A stretch of 64,000 nt of DNA from Favolaschia claudopus (Eukaryota > Basidiomycota > Agaricomycetes > Agaricales > Mycenaceae). Made by a program: the position numbers and the translations under genes. Of this stretch, positions 53,075-64,000 are shown piece by piece. The notes beneath the pieces were generated by a model that saw only the letters and a program-made list of their open reading frames with translations, did no database searches and was not told where the DNA came from. Every line of letters begins with the position of its first letter. Within the stretch, counting starts at the first letter, position 1. Location of the stretch: contig JAWWNJ010000127.1 in NCBI GenBank assembly GCA_037176885.1, positions 124,001 to 188,000 on the forward strand. Direction: 5' to 3'.

Positions 53075-54282
53075 ATGCAGTCTCCCCAGGCGTTACCTCC
53101 CCCGTTAAATCCCTCTCATTGGCCGGATTTGGACGAGGGCCAAGCAGACGAGCTCTGGGAGTACTGGAGTGTCTTTCTGGCTAGTCAAGGCTATCGCATA
53201 ATGGGAAGTCCACTTTACAACACCCTTGGAGCAGGAGTCCCCAACCGCTTGTGCCCTCCTTCAAACCCATTCCTTCCTGAAGAAAATGAAAGCTTCATCA
53301 TTCATTCTAAAGCGACTGATATGCTCTCCACTCGTTCCTTGTCAGCCTGGCGCCCGGTGCGCGGTCTATTTCCTCTTGCGGCTTCCTTCTTCCACGCTGA
53401 TAGTAATACCGCTCAGTGTTTAGAGATATGCTTTGCAATAGATGGTTCCCAGCGCCAAGTTGTTTTGAAAGCAATGACAAAGGATAGCAGGGAGCTGTAC
53501 ATATTGCGTCGGCTTTCCAGTCCTCCTCTTCGGTCGGACAAGCGCAACCACGTTATCCCAATACTCGACTTCATTGACATGCACGAGGCGGTTATAGTTG
53601 TAATGCCTGCATGGGGCATGTTCTGGAATTGTCCGCCCTGTGGCAGTATGCAGCTTCGCTATCAAATGGCAACGAAGCTTACTCTAGGTCTGGTGTTCCT
53701 CCATGAGCAGGGCATTGCACACGGTGTAGGTAGTCCTTCTCATTGATCTACCAACCATTTGACATCCGGCTTAGGACATCCATCCTGGGAACATTGTAAT
53801 CAGCCACGACAATCGTCTCGCGCGTCAGGCGCCTGAAGATGATTTCCGCAATGAGAAAAACTTGGAATATGCATTTCTTGACTTTGGTTCGGCCCAAGAA
53901 CCCGCCCGAGAATCCCTGGCTCTGCCAATTACCACCCCTCCGGCAGGATTTTGCGCCCCCGAACAAGTGTTGGGGCAAGGGAGCCAGGCAATCGACCTGT
54001 TTGCTGCGGATGTTTATAACCTTGGAAAAACTCTGCAGAGGGAACTGTCGGATGCTCTTGATGTTCGTCCATTTGACCTGCCTCCCTGGGGTTTTGTTTT
54101 TTGCTTTCTCTTATAAATGACCTCAGATGTACGGCAGGGAGCATCTTCGAGGCCAAAACCAGCAGCAATACGAAGGCGTCTTGTTGCAAATGACGCATGC
54201 CCAGCCATCAAAGCGCGGCACCGCAGCTCAAGCTTTAGACGCTCTACGCAGTGCCGCTGAACGCACACCAACGGTCACATGA
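53075..54282 (+). CDS. Protein kinase-like domain protein
   Basis: Exon 1 53075-53725, a 49-bp GT-AG intron (53726-53774), exon 2 from 53775, and exon 3 54127-54282. The kinase fold is visible: VVLKAM (the ATP-binding Lys), ELYILRRL (helix C Glu), catalytic loop AHGDIHPGNIVI with the Asp split off by intron 1, and LDFGSAQEP (the Mg-binding DFG). PPAGFCAPEQVLG and DVYNLGKTL follow as the APE and subdomain IX regions. A classical Gly-rich loop is not obvious. The exon 2-3 junction is uncertain: donors at 54063, 54091 and 54096 are possible, and the MYGREHLRG...TAAQALDAL reading of exon 3 looks most kinase-like. It is a fungal orphan kinase; substrate unknown. No inactivating change was seen in the core motifs. 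Confidence 0.7.
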
Positions 54283-54851
54283 CGTACTCTGTATTCCAAA
54301 TTACACCACTCTTTGTTGCAAGCTTTCGTCAAAATGATTCTACTGAGATTTTTGATTTGAAGTTCTGATATATGCTGTACCTGGCTACGGAAGGTATGCA
54401 GCAGCACGGTAAGGGTTGGCGGGGATTTCGTATAGTAGGTAGTTCGGAAACGGTACTGTAGTATTTTGTTCAATTCGTAAGCCGATTTGGGGTGTGACAT
54501 CTCATACGAGCTTGATTTTTCGTATGGGGGCCCGGACCGGTGTGACTTGCGAAAATTTTCGTTTTTTTACCCCTATTTTAGGCCGAAAACAGGCGGCGAA
54601 AATTTGTGTGACTTTGGGGGACCATTCGTATGGAACCCTCGTGACGCTGTGACTCGCAAAGATTTTCGTCGTTTTTGGGCCTTGTGACAAGTGACAAAAC
54701 GAATTGAAGGAAATACTACAGTAATATAGACTATATAACAAAAGAGAAAAAGAAGTTTCAGTATCACACATGGGAATGAAAGCTTGAGGAATAGTATCAA
54801 TATCTGAGACGGAACGGGAAGGAAGGGGAAGAGGGAGATTTGGGGTGGGTA
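54283..54851. other. No gene recognised
   Basis: 54505-54690 has two TGTGACT(C/T)GC(G/A)AA blocks with TTTTCG runs. Otherwise short ORFs only. Confidence 0.4.
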
Positions 54852-55290
54852 AGGTAGGCGTCAGTCACTTACAACAAGCGGTCACATGACCAAAGTGTGA
54901 CAGCCATTAAGCTCCGGCCACAAAACATTAGCTAAGGGTAAAAAGTGGGACCTAGAAATGGTGTAGTTGAGCAAATGGAACTCAGAATTTATCTTGTGAT
55001 GGAGCAGTAGACCATTCTTCCAACCCATTTTTTTTGAATGCAGAAATGAGTTTTTGGAGCGATTTTGGTTTGGGACGATGGCGAAATTTGCCGCTTATGT
55101 AATGCTCCCACGCACCATATAGGGTAGAATCCCATATCTCCAGTTATGATTACATAATGACCAAAAAAATTTTCGACCTCGAAATTGAGCAAAATCCAGC
55201 AGGTTTTGTTTTCGTGCCGCAATTTTTGCCGCGTTACGCGTTACGTGACACGTCATGTGACCGCTCGTTGTAAGTGACTGACGCCTACCT
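54852..55290. mobile_element. TIR MITE, TA-flanked
   Basis: Inverted repeats of about 38 bp begin AGGTAGGCGTCAGTCACTTA, TA at 54850-54851 and 55291-55292; 439 bp, no significant ORF. Confidence 0.85.
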
Positions 55291-55394
55291 TATGAATCTG
55301 TTGAAGTATTTATTTCTCTTCCATTTACCGTACATACCTTACATTCTCCAACTCGCAATCCGTTCCGTTACGCGTCACACATTCCTTATGTAGC

Positions 55395-56450
55395 TTTGTG
55401 TCACCGTCACATTCCTCAGTCGTTTCCTCCACGACTGAGGTATGTGCACTCGTATCTACTGTCCTTACAGCTTACTGATTCTCCTGGTAGTTTATACTTA
55501 CTGTATTCTATCAGGTATATAATACACGAGTCGTTTCCTCCACGACTGAGTTTATACTTACTGTATTCTACTCATCGTTCCCAAAAGTGACCGGAAATGC
55601 CGGAATTTCGACACGATCACATGATTTCCCCACGGTTTTTGGACCCGGTGAAACATTTTGGACAATCAATAGGTGATCCCCCAAGTTTCCTGCATATGCA
55701 TAGTATATAGCTCACTCTAGAGCCATTTCAATTCACGTTGTGCTTGTTTGTACACAGTGAACATCAAAGTGTTTCTGAAAGATTGGCTCCAGATCGGAGA
55801 ACTGCTCATGGGCAGCCAATTGGAGTGCGAGTAATGTATGTAAGGACTCCATGGCTACATACCAAGCACTTTGTATCCCCACTGTGGGTGAAATATTCCA
55901 ATAGAAATGACAGAAACAAAATTTTGCACTTTATCGCTAAAATTCAGTTGGACAGTTAGAATGGTGGGGTCTCGAGGGTGGTTAACCCTGCAAAAAACTT
56001 CTTCACTAGCTAAACATATCATGGCTCATATACGGAATGCAAAATGACCCCCATTCTAGACCTGATACAACAGAAAGGATACCACACACAAATTTGAAAA
56101 GTTGAAGATGGCTCGATCAAAATAAACAGCCCAAATTTTGTGTGTTTACGAGGAGTTTCCAACATTGTGCCTTTGTATATTAATGAGGGGCATCTGACTA
56201 ACAATATCCATGCATAAGAATTGCAGTCCTTGTCCTATAAGCAGCCACATTGCACAAGTTTTGTTGATTACCATCAAAATTTGACTGATCGGTTTGTCTT
56301 CAATTTACAGTGCGTCCAGAAAGATTTTGGACCAAACTCTTGGTCAATATGTGGGCAAAACATGCCAAAGTGCATGAACATTCAATTCAATGATAAAAAT
56401 TTCCACAGAATAATTGAATTTCCGGTCACTTTTGGGAACGATGAGTATCA
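55395..56450 (+). repeat. Copia 5' LTR remnant, split by a MITE
   Basis: The sequence up to 55570 continues at 56448 as TCAGGTTATGGGCC once the MITE and one TA are removed, giving an LTR end followed by the half-tRNA primer site (GGTTATGGGCC, 56451-56461). Within the LTR a segment of 60 bp is duplicated (GTTTATACTTACTGTATTCT at 55490 and 55550), as is the hairpin AGTCGTTTCCTCCACGACTG at 55418 and 55529. The LTR start is not established. Confidence 0.55.
55571..56445. mobile_element. TIR MITE in the Copia LTR, TA-flanked
   Basis: Inverted repeats of about 28 bp begin CTCATCGTTCCCAAAAGTGA, TA at 55569-55570 and 56446-56447; 875 bp. Short ORFs only, no transposase motif. Confidence 0.85.
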
Positions 56451-56604
56451 GGTTATGGGCCACCGCGCCTCTGCTTAATCTCAGCCAGTACCGGACCGCT
56501 ACTTGTCGAAAACTCGACGACTCTCTTTATTATCTCATTCCCCACATCTACCCTGCTTCCCGCCACATTTTACACCAAACTTGTCGACTTCTCGCTGACA
56601 CGTC

Positions 56605-57851
56605 ATGCCCGATCCGGACACCAAAACTTCGACGGCTTCTTCCTGGGATTTACCCCACGGCACTGGGACTTTCTTTCCGCGCGGGGAGGACCGCCTCAAG
56701 GACGAAACCGGGTACTTCCTGTGGTCCAAACGGATGAAGTCAGCGTACGAGACAATCGAAATCTGGGATATTGTTTCCACGGTATCTAAGCCGGGGGACA
56801 AGGCGTCTGCGGAGGAGCACAGGATTTGGAAGAAGAAGGACAGGTCCGCACTCTCATATTTGCTGTCTTCTGTCGACAGCGAGCTCGTCGTCAAAGTCTC
56901 AGACTATGACACTGTCCACCAAGCTTGGACCGCTCTCGAGACCGAGTTTGGGCAGACTGGGACTGGGGGTATTATGCTCTGGTTCCGTCAGCTCACTCGT
57001 CCCCTCCTTGACGATGACACGCTCGCACTCGATCAGCATGTGAAGGACTTCCAGAAAGCGCAGACTCATCTTACGAAGGCCGGATTCAGTATCCCCGGTC
57101 CTATCGTTAGCGCCATCTTCCTCTCCACTCTTCCCTCCGATTCAGACGACCCCAAATCCTACTATTCCCTTGTCCAGAGCGCCAAGATTGACGACACGAC
57201 TACTCTGGTCTCTACGATCCAGGGTGTCCTCGATTCCCGTCGCCGCAGAAAGTCCCCGAAGACCGAGGGTCAGTCGCAGGAGTCTGTCCTCGCAGCGTTG
57301 GAGCTCGCTGCCATCGCTCGCGGTACGGAATTCTGTATGAAGGTCATATCGCAGACAACTGCTGGCAACCGGGTGGCGGTAAGGCCGGTCAGGGCCCGAA
57401 GCAGCAGCAGCATAAAAAGAAGGGGAAGAGGGGTAAGGGCAAGGAGAAGGCCCACAATACGGATGGAGGGGGAGACGAAAAATCCAATAATGTACGCTTC
57501 GAGAAATGCTTAATGGCCTCCGTGGCCGACTTCTCCTCTTACTCCCTGCATGATGAGAGCATTCCGGCTACACCTCCGACGTCATCCTCCCAGACCAACA
57601 ACTCCGCGTACAGTGCACGTACAGCGGGTGCGTCTACCATCATCGATTCCGGTACATCGACACACATTCACTCCGTTCGACGCAACTTCGTTTCTTACGC
57701 CCAAGCCGTATCCGGAAATATCAGCGGGTTCGGCAACGGTTCGAGGAAAATCGAGGGTCGCGGTGAAGCACAGCTACTAGCGTCCCATCCTAAGGGTGGT
57801 AACGTCCGTGTAAGGGCAACCTTTAGGACCCGACATATCTCGAGGGTCTAG
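56605..57851 (+). pseudogene. Second Copia element: gag and start of protease, truncated
   Basis: 56605-57513 begins MPDPDTKTSTASSWDL and encodes a Copia-type gag (UBN2-like): GYFLWSKRMKSAYETI, VHQAWTALETEFGQTG and the LSTLP segment. A one-base shift near 57330 moves the zinc-knuckle region (EGHIADNCWQPGGGK) into another frame. From 57513 the frame continues into the protease with IIDSGTSTHIHS, where the catalytic Asp is intact. It ends at 57851, where the Gypsy LTR region begins. Primer site and LTR remnant lie upstream at 55395-56461. Confidence 0.8.
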
Positions 57852-58143
57852 CGAGGGAAAATCCGAAGTTAATTAAGAAGCTACTAAGAATACATCAAGC
57901 GCACCTAGCGAGGGAGAATCCGAAGAGAAGAAAGGCTGAGGATTCCCACGCTAGGTGCAGTAAACATATAGTAACTAATTCCCACAAGCTCGGAGCAGTC
58001 GGCAATGATCCCGAGCCAAGTCACATGCCTTACTCCACGATGACATAGGGCTTTGGGGATTTGACAGGAAAGTGGGAAATCTGCAGGAGGCCTGCGTCAT
58101 AGGTGGCTGTGTAGTGCCAAAAGAGGGAGTTCCCCTGACATCA
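57852..58143 (-). repeat. Gypsy 3' LTR region
   Basis: A polypurine tract AAGGGGGGGA (minus strand, about 58154-58144) is followed by TGATGTCAGGGGAACTCCC at 58143, a typical PPT-LTR boundary. The region contains CTAGCGAGGGARAATCCGAA twice (57847 and 57906) and its inverted form near 57940. No matching 5' LTR was found beyond 62944, so the LTR end is uncertain. Confidence 0.55.
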
Positions 58144-60335
58144 TCCCCCCCTTGGAATGCGGCGCCTCGACGCATAGATCGCACCTGAGCTGGAGTTGAA
58201 GAGCGGTCACGGAAGGGAAGGGAATCGAGGGCAGTGACGGCAATGGAGCGAGGTTTGGAAGGGTATTTGCGGTAAAATGCAGTGACAGCGTCCGGGGCAA
58301 AGACATTAGAGTGCTTCACCCATTGATCATGGGACGGGTCATAACCCTTCCAGCGAACCCAGTACCATAGACTCCCGTAGCGGATCTTGGCATCCAGTAT
58401 CTCCTCAACTTCCCATTGCTTGTCACCAGGAAGGTCGAGGACGGGTGGCGGCTCTTGGTGTCTGGGGCGAGTGGGGAATGGATCGGCTTCCACAAGCTGG
58501 AGTTTCACGACAGGGAAGACAGGGTGGAGGGCAGAGTAGCGGGGCGGCAGCTCCAGTTTGAAGGCACCATTACCAACAACCTTCAGAACTTTGAAGGGGC
58601 CGATACGCCGGTGGGAGAATTTCACCGAAGGGCGGGTGGTGCGGATGTCTGAGGCATCAACCCACACCCGGTCGCCGACCTTGATGTCTGGAGCTGGTGT
58701 CCGCCGGCGGTCATAGTACTGCTTGTACTCTGCCTTGGCCTTGACGAGTGCCGCCTTTGCCTCGGAAACCCCTGACGCAATTCGATCGTGGAACTCGTTT
58801 ACAGCCTCCAACCTAGAACGTGCAGCGTGGGGCTCAAAGCCCATACGTGGAAGCCGACCAGTGTCCGTCATGAACGGTACCTGCTGCGTGGAGGAGTGCA
58901 TGTGGTTGTTGTACGCAAACTCCGCTGCAGGTAGTAGCTCATCCCAGTCGTCCTGCTTGTAATTGGTGAAGAGCCGGACGTACTGCTCGAGTTCCTGGTT
59001 AACGCGCTCTGTTTGGCCATCGGTCTGCGGATGGTAGGCCGTAGAGGTGGCTGGGGTGACCCCAACGAGGCGCCAAAGCTCGTGCGTGAACTCTGCGATG
59101 AACTGGGTGCCACGATCCGAAATGTACTTCTCCGGCAGGCTATGGTGGCGCCAGACGTTCCGGTAGTACAGCCGAGCAGCGCCAACTGCGTCAATGGTAG
59201 TGTGACACTCCATGAAGTGCGCTCTCTTCCCAAGGGCACGAAGCTCGACAATGAAGTCGACTGAGACGGTGTGCCAGCGCTCCTCGGGGATCTCTGTGTG
59301 GTGGAGCTCACCAATCGGCAGTCTACGAAGCGCCTTGGTGCGGCAGCATAAGTCACAAGTCGCAACATACCGGCCGACATGGCGCGACAGTTGGGGCCAC
59401 CAGTAGTTCCGAGACACGAGCTCCAGAGTCTTGAAACAACCGGCATGGCCTGCAAGGCGCGTGTCATGGTGCTGCTCTAGGATGCGCCGACGGAGGTCCT
59501 TGTCCCGGGGAACGACAATCTTCCCCCGGAAGTAAAGGAGTCCACCTTCAATACGCCATTCCGAAGACCGGGCAGACCGGACGCTTCGAGCCTTAAGGAG
59601 TTCCTTGGCAGTCAGGGCAATGGGCTCCTCAAGGTCAGGTTCCCCGGCCAGCGCATCACGGATGTCGCGCAGGAGGGGAGCCTCAGGGCCAGCGATAACC
59701 AGGGCTTCGGCGGCCCGAACGTGGAACAGCTCGGGTCGAAGCAGGGTGACATCCCGATTATCGTCCTGCACTCCATGATCCGGTCTCCGAGAAAGCGCAT
59801 CGGGGCGACCCATGAGGCGACCCGGTTGGTGGTGCAGCGAGAAGTCAAAACGGGAGAGGTAGAGAGACCACCGAGCTTGGCGGCGATTAAGCTTCTGGGC
59901 CTTCCGGAAATATTCCAGGTTTTTGTGGTCCGTCCAGATCTCAACCGGATGCTGCGCGCCCTCAAGGAAGTGGCGCCACTCTTCAAGGGCTCGCACGATC
60001 GCAAGCATCTCCTTGTCGTGAATCTCGTAGTTCCGCTGCACCTCGTTCAAGCTCTTGGAGTAGAACGCAACCGGATGCCACTTGCCATCGTCACCCTGCT
60101 GGGAGAGGACGGCACCGGTGGCATAGTCAGAGCTGTCAGCCTCAAGCCGGTACGGGCGTTCGGGGTTCGGGAGAACCAGGACGGGGTCCCGAGTCACCCG
60201 CCGCTTGAGCTCGTCAAAGGCAGCTTGCTCTTCAGGCAGGCAATGCCCTTCTTGGTGAGTCTGAAGAGGGCTTGAGCAACGTCTGAGAGACCTCTCGGAC
60301 GATCTCTCGATGCCGACGGATGTCTGAGTGGGCAA
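57975..60335 (-). pseudogene. Gypsy RNase H, integrase and chromodomain
   Basis: A 786-codon frame without a proper start. RNase [41 protein letters not shown] and [11 protein letters not shown]. Integrase: the HHCC finger [11 protein letters not shown]...CDLCCRTK, then Asp in VDFIVEL, Asp in ISDRGTQF and Glu in [13 protein letters not shown], so the triad is intact. The chromodomain [20 protein letters not shown] then [12 protein letters not shown] ends the protein. Chromodomains bind methylated histone tails and steer integration to heterochromatin. The frame runs on through the PPT into the LTR. Confidence 0.85.
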
Positions 60336-61833
60336 TGAGGATATCGTCGAGGTAGACCATGACGTCGCCAGAGAGGATAAGATCCTGGAAGATGTCGTTC
60401 ATCATGGTCTGGAAGGTTGCAGGGGAGTTGGTCAGACCGAAGTACATGACCAGCGGCTCAAACAGTCCCCGGTTGGTCCGGAACGCTGCCTTCCACTCGT
60501 CGCCTTCACGGATTCGAACGTTGTTAAAGCCCCATCGGACATCGAGCTTCGTGAAGTACCGGGCTCCCCTGAGTCGGTTGATGAGGTCGTTGATCAAGGG
60601 GAGCGGGTAGCGATTCTTCACAGTCATAGCGTTTAGAGCTCGATAGTCCTGTACGAACCGAAGTCCGCCGTCCTTCTTCTTGACGAAGAAGACGGGTGAG
60701 GCCATAGGTGATTTTGACGGTCGAATCCGGCCAGTGCCAAGTCCCTCCTCGATGAAGGCATCAAGTTCCCTCTGTTCAAGAGGCGAGATTGGGTAGACCT
60801 TGCAGTTCGTGGGCTTAGAGTCCGGCACGAGCTCAATGGCATGGTCCCAGGACCGGCGTTCAGGCAGTGAGTCAAAGGACTCCTTGTTGAAAACATCGTC
60901 AAACTCTCGGGCCCATTCGGGAACGTCCGAGCGCGCCGGGGCTGAGTTTTTGGCGTAAGCCTCAGCCAGGCGCTGGGAGACGGTGCTTCCAGCACGGATA
61001 TCCTCAGAAGGCAGGAACTGGGTGTAGAACACCCGGTCTCCCGGCTCAAGGGGGTCATCCATTTCATCCACATCATCCTCGTCATCATCCTCGTAGTCCG
61101 GGAGCAGCTCGGGCAGGTCATCGTATTCATCTTCGCCTAAGTCTATGGCACAGATGGACGGAAGGGGACCAAGTCGGAGCTGCCGGAGGATCTCAGCCGC
61201 CAGGCGGGACTCTCGGCGGGCAGCACGAGCCTCCAGGCGAACCTCGGTGCGGCACGTAGAGCACTCGCTGGGGCATCTGCTCATCTTGACCTCTCGGGTG
61301 TCCCAGTCGATCTCCGGATTATGCTTCCGGAGCCAGGAGTAGCCGAGGATGAGCTTCTGCTTCCCAAGACGGGTAACAGCGAGCTGCATGCGCTCAGAGT
61401 GACCACGATACTGCAGCACAACGTCCGCCACCTCGTGGATCGCACCAGCCTCATTTGGGGAGCCATCCACATTGAAAACCGGAATGGGCTGTGCAAGACG
61501 GCGGAGGGGGAGGCCAGACTTAGCTGCGAACTCAGAGTCAATGAAGTCTGAGGTGGCACCACAGTCGACGAGACCTTCAAGGGAAAGCTTAGTGGCGTCC
61601 TGGACTGCCTGAATCTCAAGGGGGAGATGCAGGGAGTTGGCACCGGGTGCAGCAGCAACGGTATAGCGCTGAGGAAGTCTACGCTCCCAAGGCTTTCGCC
61701 GGACGCGTGAAGAACGGAAGGGGGCAGGGGGTACGTCTTTCGTTTCGGCAGGTTCAACAGATGTGACATTGGCAGACTCATCATACAAACATGCGAAACG
61801 ATTAGGAGACGCGATCGAGGGCGTACCGCTCAC
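60232..61833 (-). pseudogene. Gypsy protease and reverse transcriptase
   Basis: Frame 61833-60232. Protease: GLVDCGATSDFIDSEF, active-site D-C-G-A-T. An acidic linker (EDDDEDDVDEMDD) precedes RT. RT: SPVFFVKKKDGGLRFVQDYR, YFTKLDVRWGFNNVRI (motif A), [16 protein letters not shown] (motif B), [10 protein letters not shown] (motif C). After [11 protein letters not shown] the frame is lost: the thumb/connection domain of about 90 residues is deleted and the LFRLTKKG segment continues in another frame. The start overlaps the gag stop by 4 nt, which suggests frameshift expression. Confidence 0.85.
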
Positions 61834-62944
61834 TCGTCGCGTGGGAGAAAACCCTGCTCTTCCTCGGCGGCCACTGACTCTGGCTCAGCCAGCGAGTCGG
61901 TGGTGGCAATCCGAGCCACCAGTTTGGAGAGGAGCTCGGACCCAAGCTGGCGAATGACCTCGTCAAGGACATCAGCGGCTCGGACGTCAGCGGGGGTGGG
62001 GCAATTCCGTGCCAGGTGTGGACCGCCGCATCGGTGGCAGCCACGGGGAGGTCCTCTCCCGAACCGCGTGCGATCAACGTCCATGGGGACTACCTGCAGA
62101 GGAGCAGGAGCTGGCATGGCCCGAGAAGGAGGCGCATGGGCAGGGACAACAGGGAAGACACCTGCTGGACGTGAGCGAGCAGCTGGCGGAGCTGATGGGG
62201 CTTTCGGGAGAAGCCCAGCAGCACGAGCCCGCACGTGTGATTCGTACTGGCGGTACGCTCGGGTCCGCCAAGCCATGTAGTCGCGGAGGTCTGGGGGGTC
62301 GCTGGACGAGGTGATGGCTGCATTGATGGCGGGGTCAAGGCCAGAGCGGAACTTGGTGACCTTGACCAACGCGGCAGCAAACCCAGCAAGGTCGAAGAGG
62401 TCTTCAAAGTCATCAGTATACTTGAAGACATCCCGGGAGCCCATGTAGTACACCCTAGACTCGAGTTTGTGTAGGGCATGGTCCTGCTCGTTCTCCTCGA
62501 CAAAGCGCGAGCAGAACTCCTTGGTGAAGGTGTCCCAGGTGAGGAAGGGGAAAGGAGTTTTAATGGACATGCGCTCGGCCCATTTTTGCGCAGAGTCTTT
62601 GGACATAAAGGACATGGTGAAACGCACTGCCTTTTCCTCAGACATCTCGCCGCCTTCAACAAACGCCTCCGGAACCAGTCGGATGTAAGTCCGAGCTGAG
62701 TGAAGGAAGGCCCGGCCAGCCGAGCGGTCGCCGTCAAAGACGAAAGGGGGGTTCGGTCGAAGGACCGTTTTTGCTGCCGGTGTGAGGTTGGCAAAGAGTC
62801 CTGGACTCTCGTCCGGAGGCTCTGGAGGAGCGGCAGGGGTCGGAGCAGTAGTAGTGGGAGGATTGGCAGCGGTTTGAAAAAGCTCGACCAGACGGGCAAC
62901 AGTCCTCTCGAGCCCAAGAGGTGAGCGATCTCTGGATCTGTCAA
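61830..62944 (-). pseudogene. Gypsy gag
   Basis: The main frame 62645-61830 extends upstream without ATG to about 62910 (TPAAKTVLRPNPPFVFDGDR), with the first residues (MTDPEIAHLLG at 62944) in another frame, so one indel lies near 62915. Motifs: the retrotransposon gag core FPFLTWDTFTKEFCSRF and zinc knuckle CHRCGGPHLARNC (C-x2-C-x3-H-x4-C). The stop at 61830 overlaps the pol frame. Confidence 0.8.
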
Positions 62945-62990
62945 TTTGATGTCGGCATAAGCGAGATCAGTGATCCTCGTCTGATCTCTT

Positions 62991-64000
62991 CCAACTCCCT
63001 ACCACCACCGCGAAGTTGACACGCAAATATGGCGTGTGGCATGATGTCACCCGGACAATGAGAGGTCACACGTCAAAATCACATCAGCCTTAAGCTGGCC
63101 ACGACGCAAAAAACATGCACCACGCTTTTTTAGCGCTATTGTAGCGTCCCGTAGACATATTGAAAAGCAGCAAGCTGATAGCATTTCTTCCATTCATATC
63201 ACACTGACATCTCACATTTAATATACTTGACTGTGTTATCATGATCACATTTGGATACAGAGCTCCAGGAAGGGAGAAATAAATTGTGGCGGAAATGTAT
63301 ATACATCGTACGAGAAGAATTACAGAGAAGAATCCATTATGCATAGTGACCTCCAATCACACCCAACAAAGCTCACCTGCTCACCATAATGTTCTGCCCT
63401 CCCGAAGAGCTTGACAGTGAAGCGGCTGCACTGTACAAACTTTGGCTGAGATTAATGGTGGCATATTTAAAGAAAACACCATACACTTGCCACTTATAAC
63501 AATTGAAAGCAGGAAAGTAAGAGCTGTTGGTATGTCAGTTATGGGGAGGGCCGCAATGATAAGCAGACGCACCAAGGGTGTATGCGAGAGAGCAGGAGCT
63601 TGAGAGCGCAGGGTGGCAGGGGATCTATCAGAAAAATCAGACCAAGCTCAGGCCGAAGGAGGATGGAGAAGTTACATGGCGGATTGGGTTAACTCAGAAG
63701 AGAGCGAGAAATTGAGTGGTGGAGGAGACGGTGGCAAGGAGGATGGTGGTGGTGGGAGAGGGAGAGGTGTGGTGCGGTGTTTGTGACGTGTCAACCTTAT
63801 AACTTAACCGAGCCGGAAGTGGCCGGAGAAGACCGCGGGCTTGATGTGAGAACAATGGCCGCCGGACATGCAAAATTTACGCAAGTGGCCTGATTTGCAT
63901 CCAGTTGGCGCTTCAGTCCAAACGCTAGGGAGATGTCACACATCACACGCAAACTCAACATCACATTCCGTCGGTGGTGTACAATTTTTGCAGCAGAAAT
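62991..64000. other. No gene recognised
   Basis: Minus-strand ORFs 63090-63356 and 63381-63575 contain hydrophobic stretches (LLIIAALPITDIPTALTFLL) that might be membrane segments, but there is no family match or exon chain. The right window edge cuts whatever follows. Confidence 0.35.

Larger units (their letters stand above)
57852..62990 (-). mobile_element. Chromodomain Gypsy retrotransposon (chromovirus), decayed
   Basis: Minus-strand gag, protease, reverse transcriptase, RNase H, integrase and chromodomain, in Gypsy order. A 3' PPT/LTR is present and the 5' LTR is not found. Broken in gag, between RT and RNase H, and possibly 5' truncated. Confidence 0.85.

Noticed and set aside
58097..63000. 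Plus-strand ORFs across the Gypsy element (for example 59721-60275, 184 codons)
   Set aside because: Shadows of the minus-strand gag-pol frames, which carry all the motifs.

Overview
The window looks like a gene-poor, transposon-rich stretch of a basidiomycete (Agaricomycetes-type) nuclear genome. The pointers are spliceosomal introns of only about 44-67 bp, a MYND zinc-finger protein of the kind expanded in mushroom-forming fungi, a DU6570/PIF1 (DUF6570 plus PIF1 helicase) fungal Helitron, a chromodomain Gypsy element, class III chitinase and Egh16-like fragments, and an orphan fungal kinase. No bacterial-type operon, rRNA gene, CRISPR array or complete tRNA was seen. Organism identity is inference.

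Layout. 1-1.6 kb: a multi-exon basidiomycete family gene split in its first exon by a hAT-like MITE with an exact 8-bp target duplication. 1.7-5.5 kb: foldback and TIR elements and GC-rich repeats. 5.5-7.6 kb: the best intact host gene (MYND protein, three exons, one GC-AG intron). 7.6-10.1 kb: remnants of Tc1-like and pogo-like transposases and a LINE endonuclease. 10.4-17.3 kb: mostly TIR elements and unassigned sequence. 17.2-20 kb: a small unrecognised minus-strand gene and a broken class III chitinase. 21.7-22 kb: a Helitron helicase C-terminal remnant. 22.6-24.6 kb: a very young non-autonomous LTR element (identical LTRs, 5-bp target duplication) sitting in an ORF. 24.8-29.5 kb: a MITE, repeat copies and three Helitron-like 3' termini around a two-exon Egh16-like gene start. 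29.5-35.9 kb: a decayed Copia element with two transposons nested in it. 36-38 kb: unrecognised minus-strand coding sequence. 38.3-40.7 kb: a LINE reverse transcriptase on the minus strand, split by a TA-flanked TIR element. 41-45.3 kb: MITEs, repeats and a tRNA-like signal. 45.9-51.7 kb: a large minus-strand Helitron-type element whose Rep endonuclease segment is missing. 52-54.3 kb: a Tc1-derived MITE and a kinase-like gene. 54.8-57.9 kb: two MITEs and a truncated second Copia. 57.8-63 kb: a minus-strand chromodomain Gypsy. 63-64 kb: nothing recognised.

How it fits together: at four loci (119-655, 22848-24518, 30428-31252 and 38779-39780) removing the inserted element together with one target duplication rejoins the host sequence, the first three in a continuous reading frame. 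This gives precise element boundaries and an order of insertion (host gene or old retroelement first, then MITE or LTR element). Most TE proteins carry frameshifts, deletions or catalytic-site substitutions, so the region behaves as a graveyard with a few young insertions. All family assignments come from motif recognition by eye; no alignment or database search was run.
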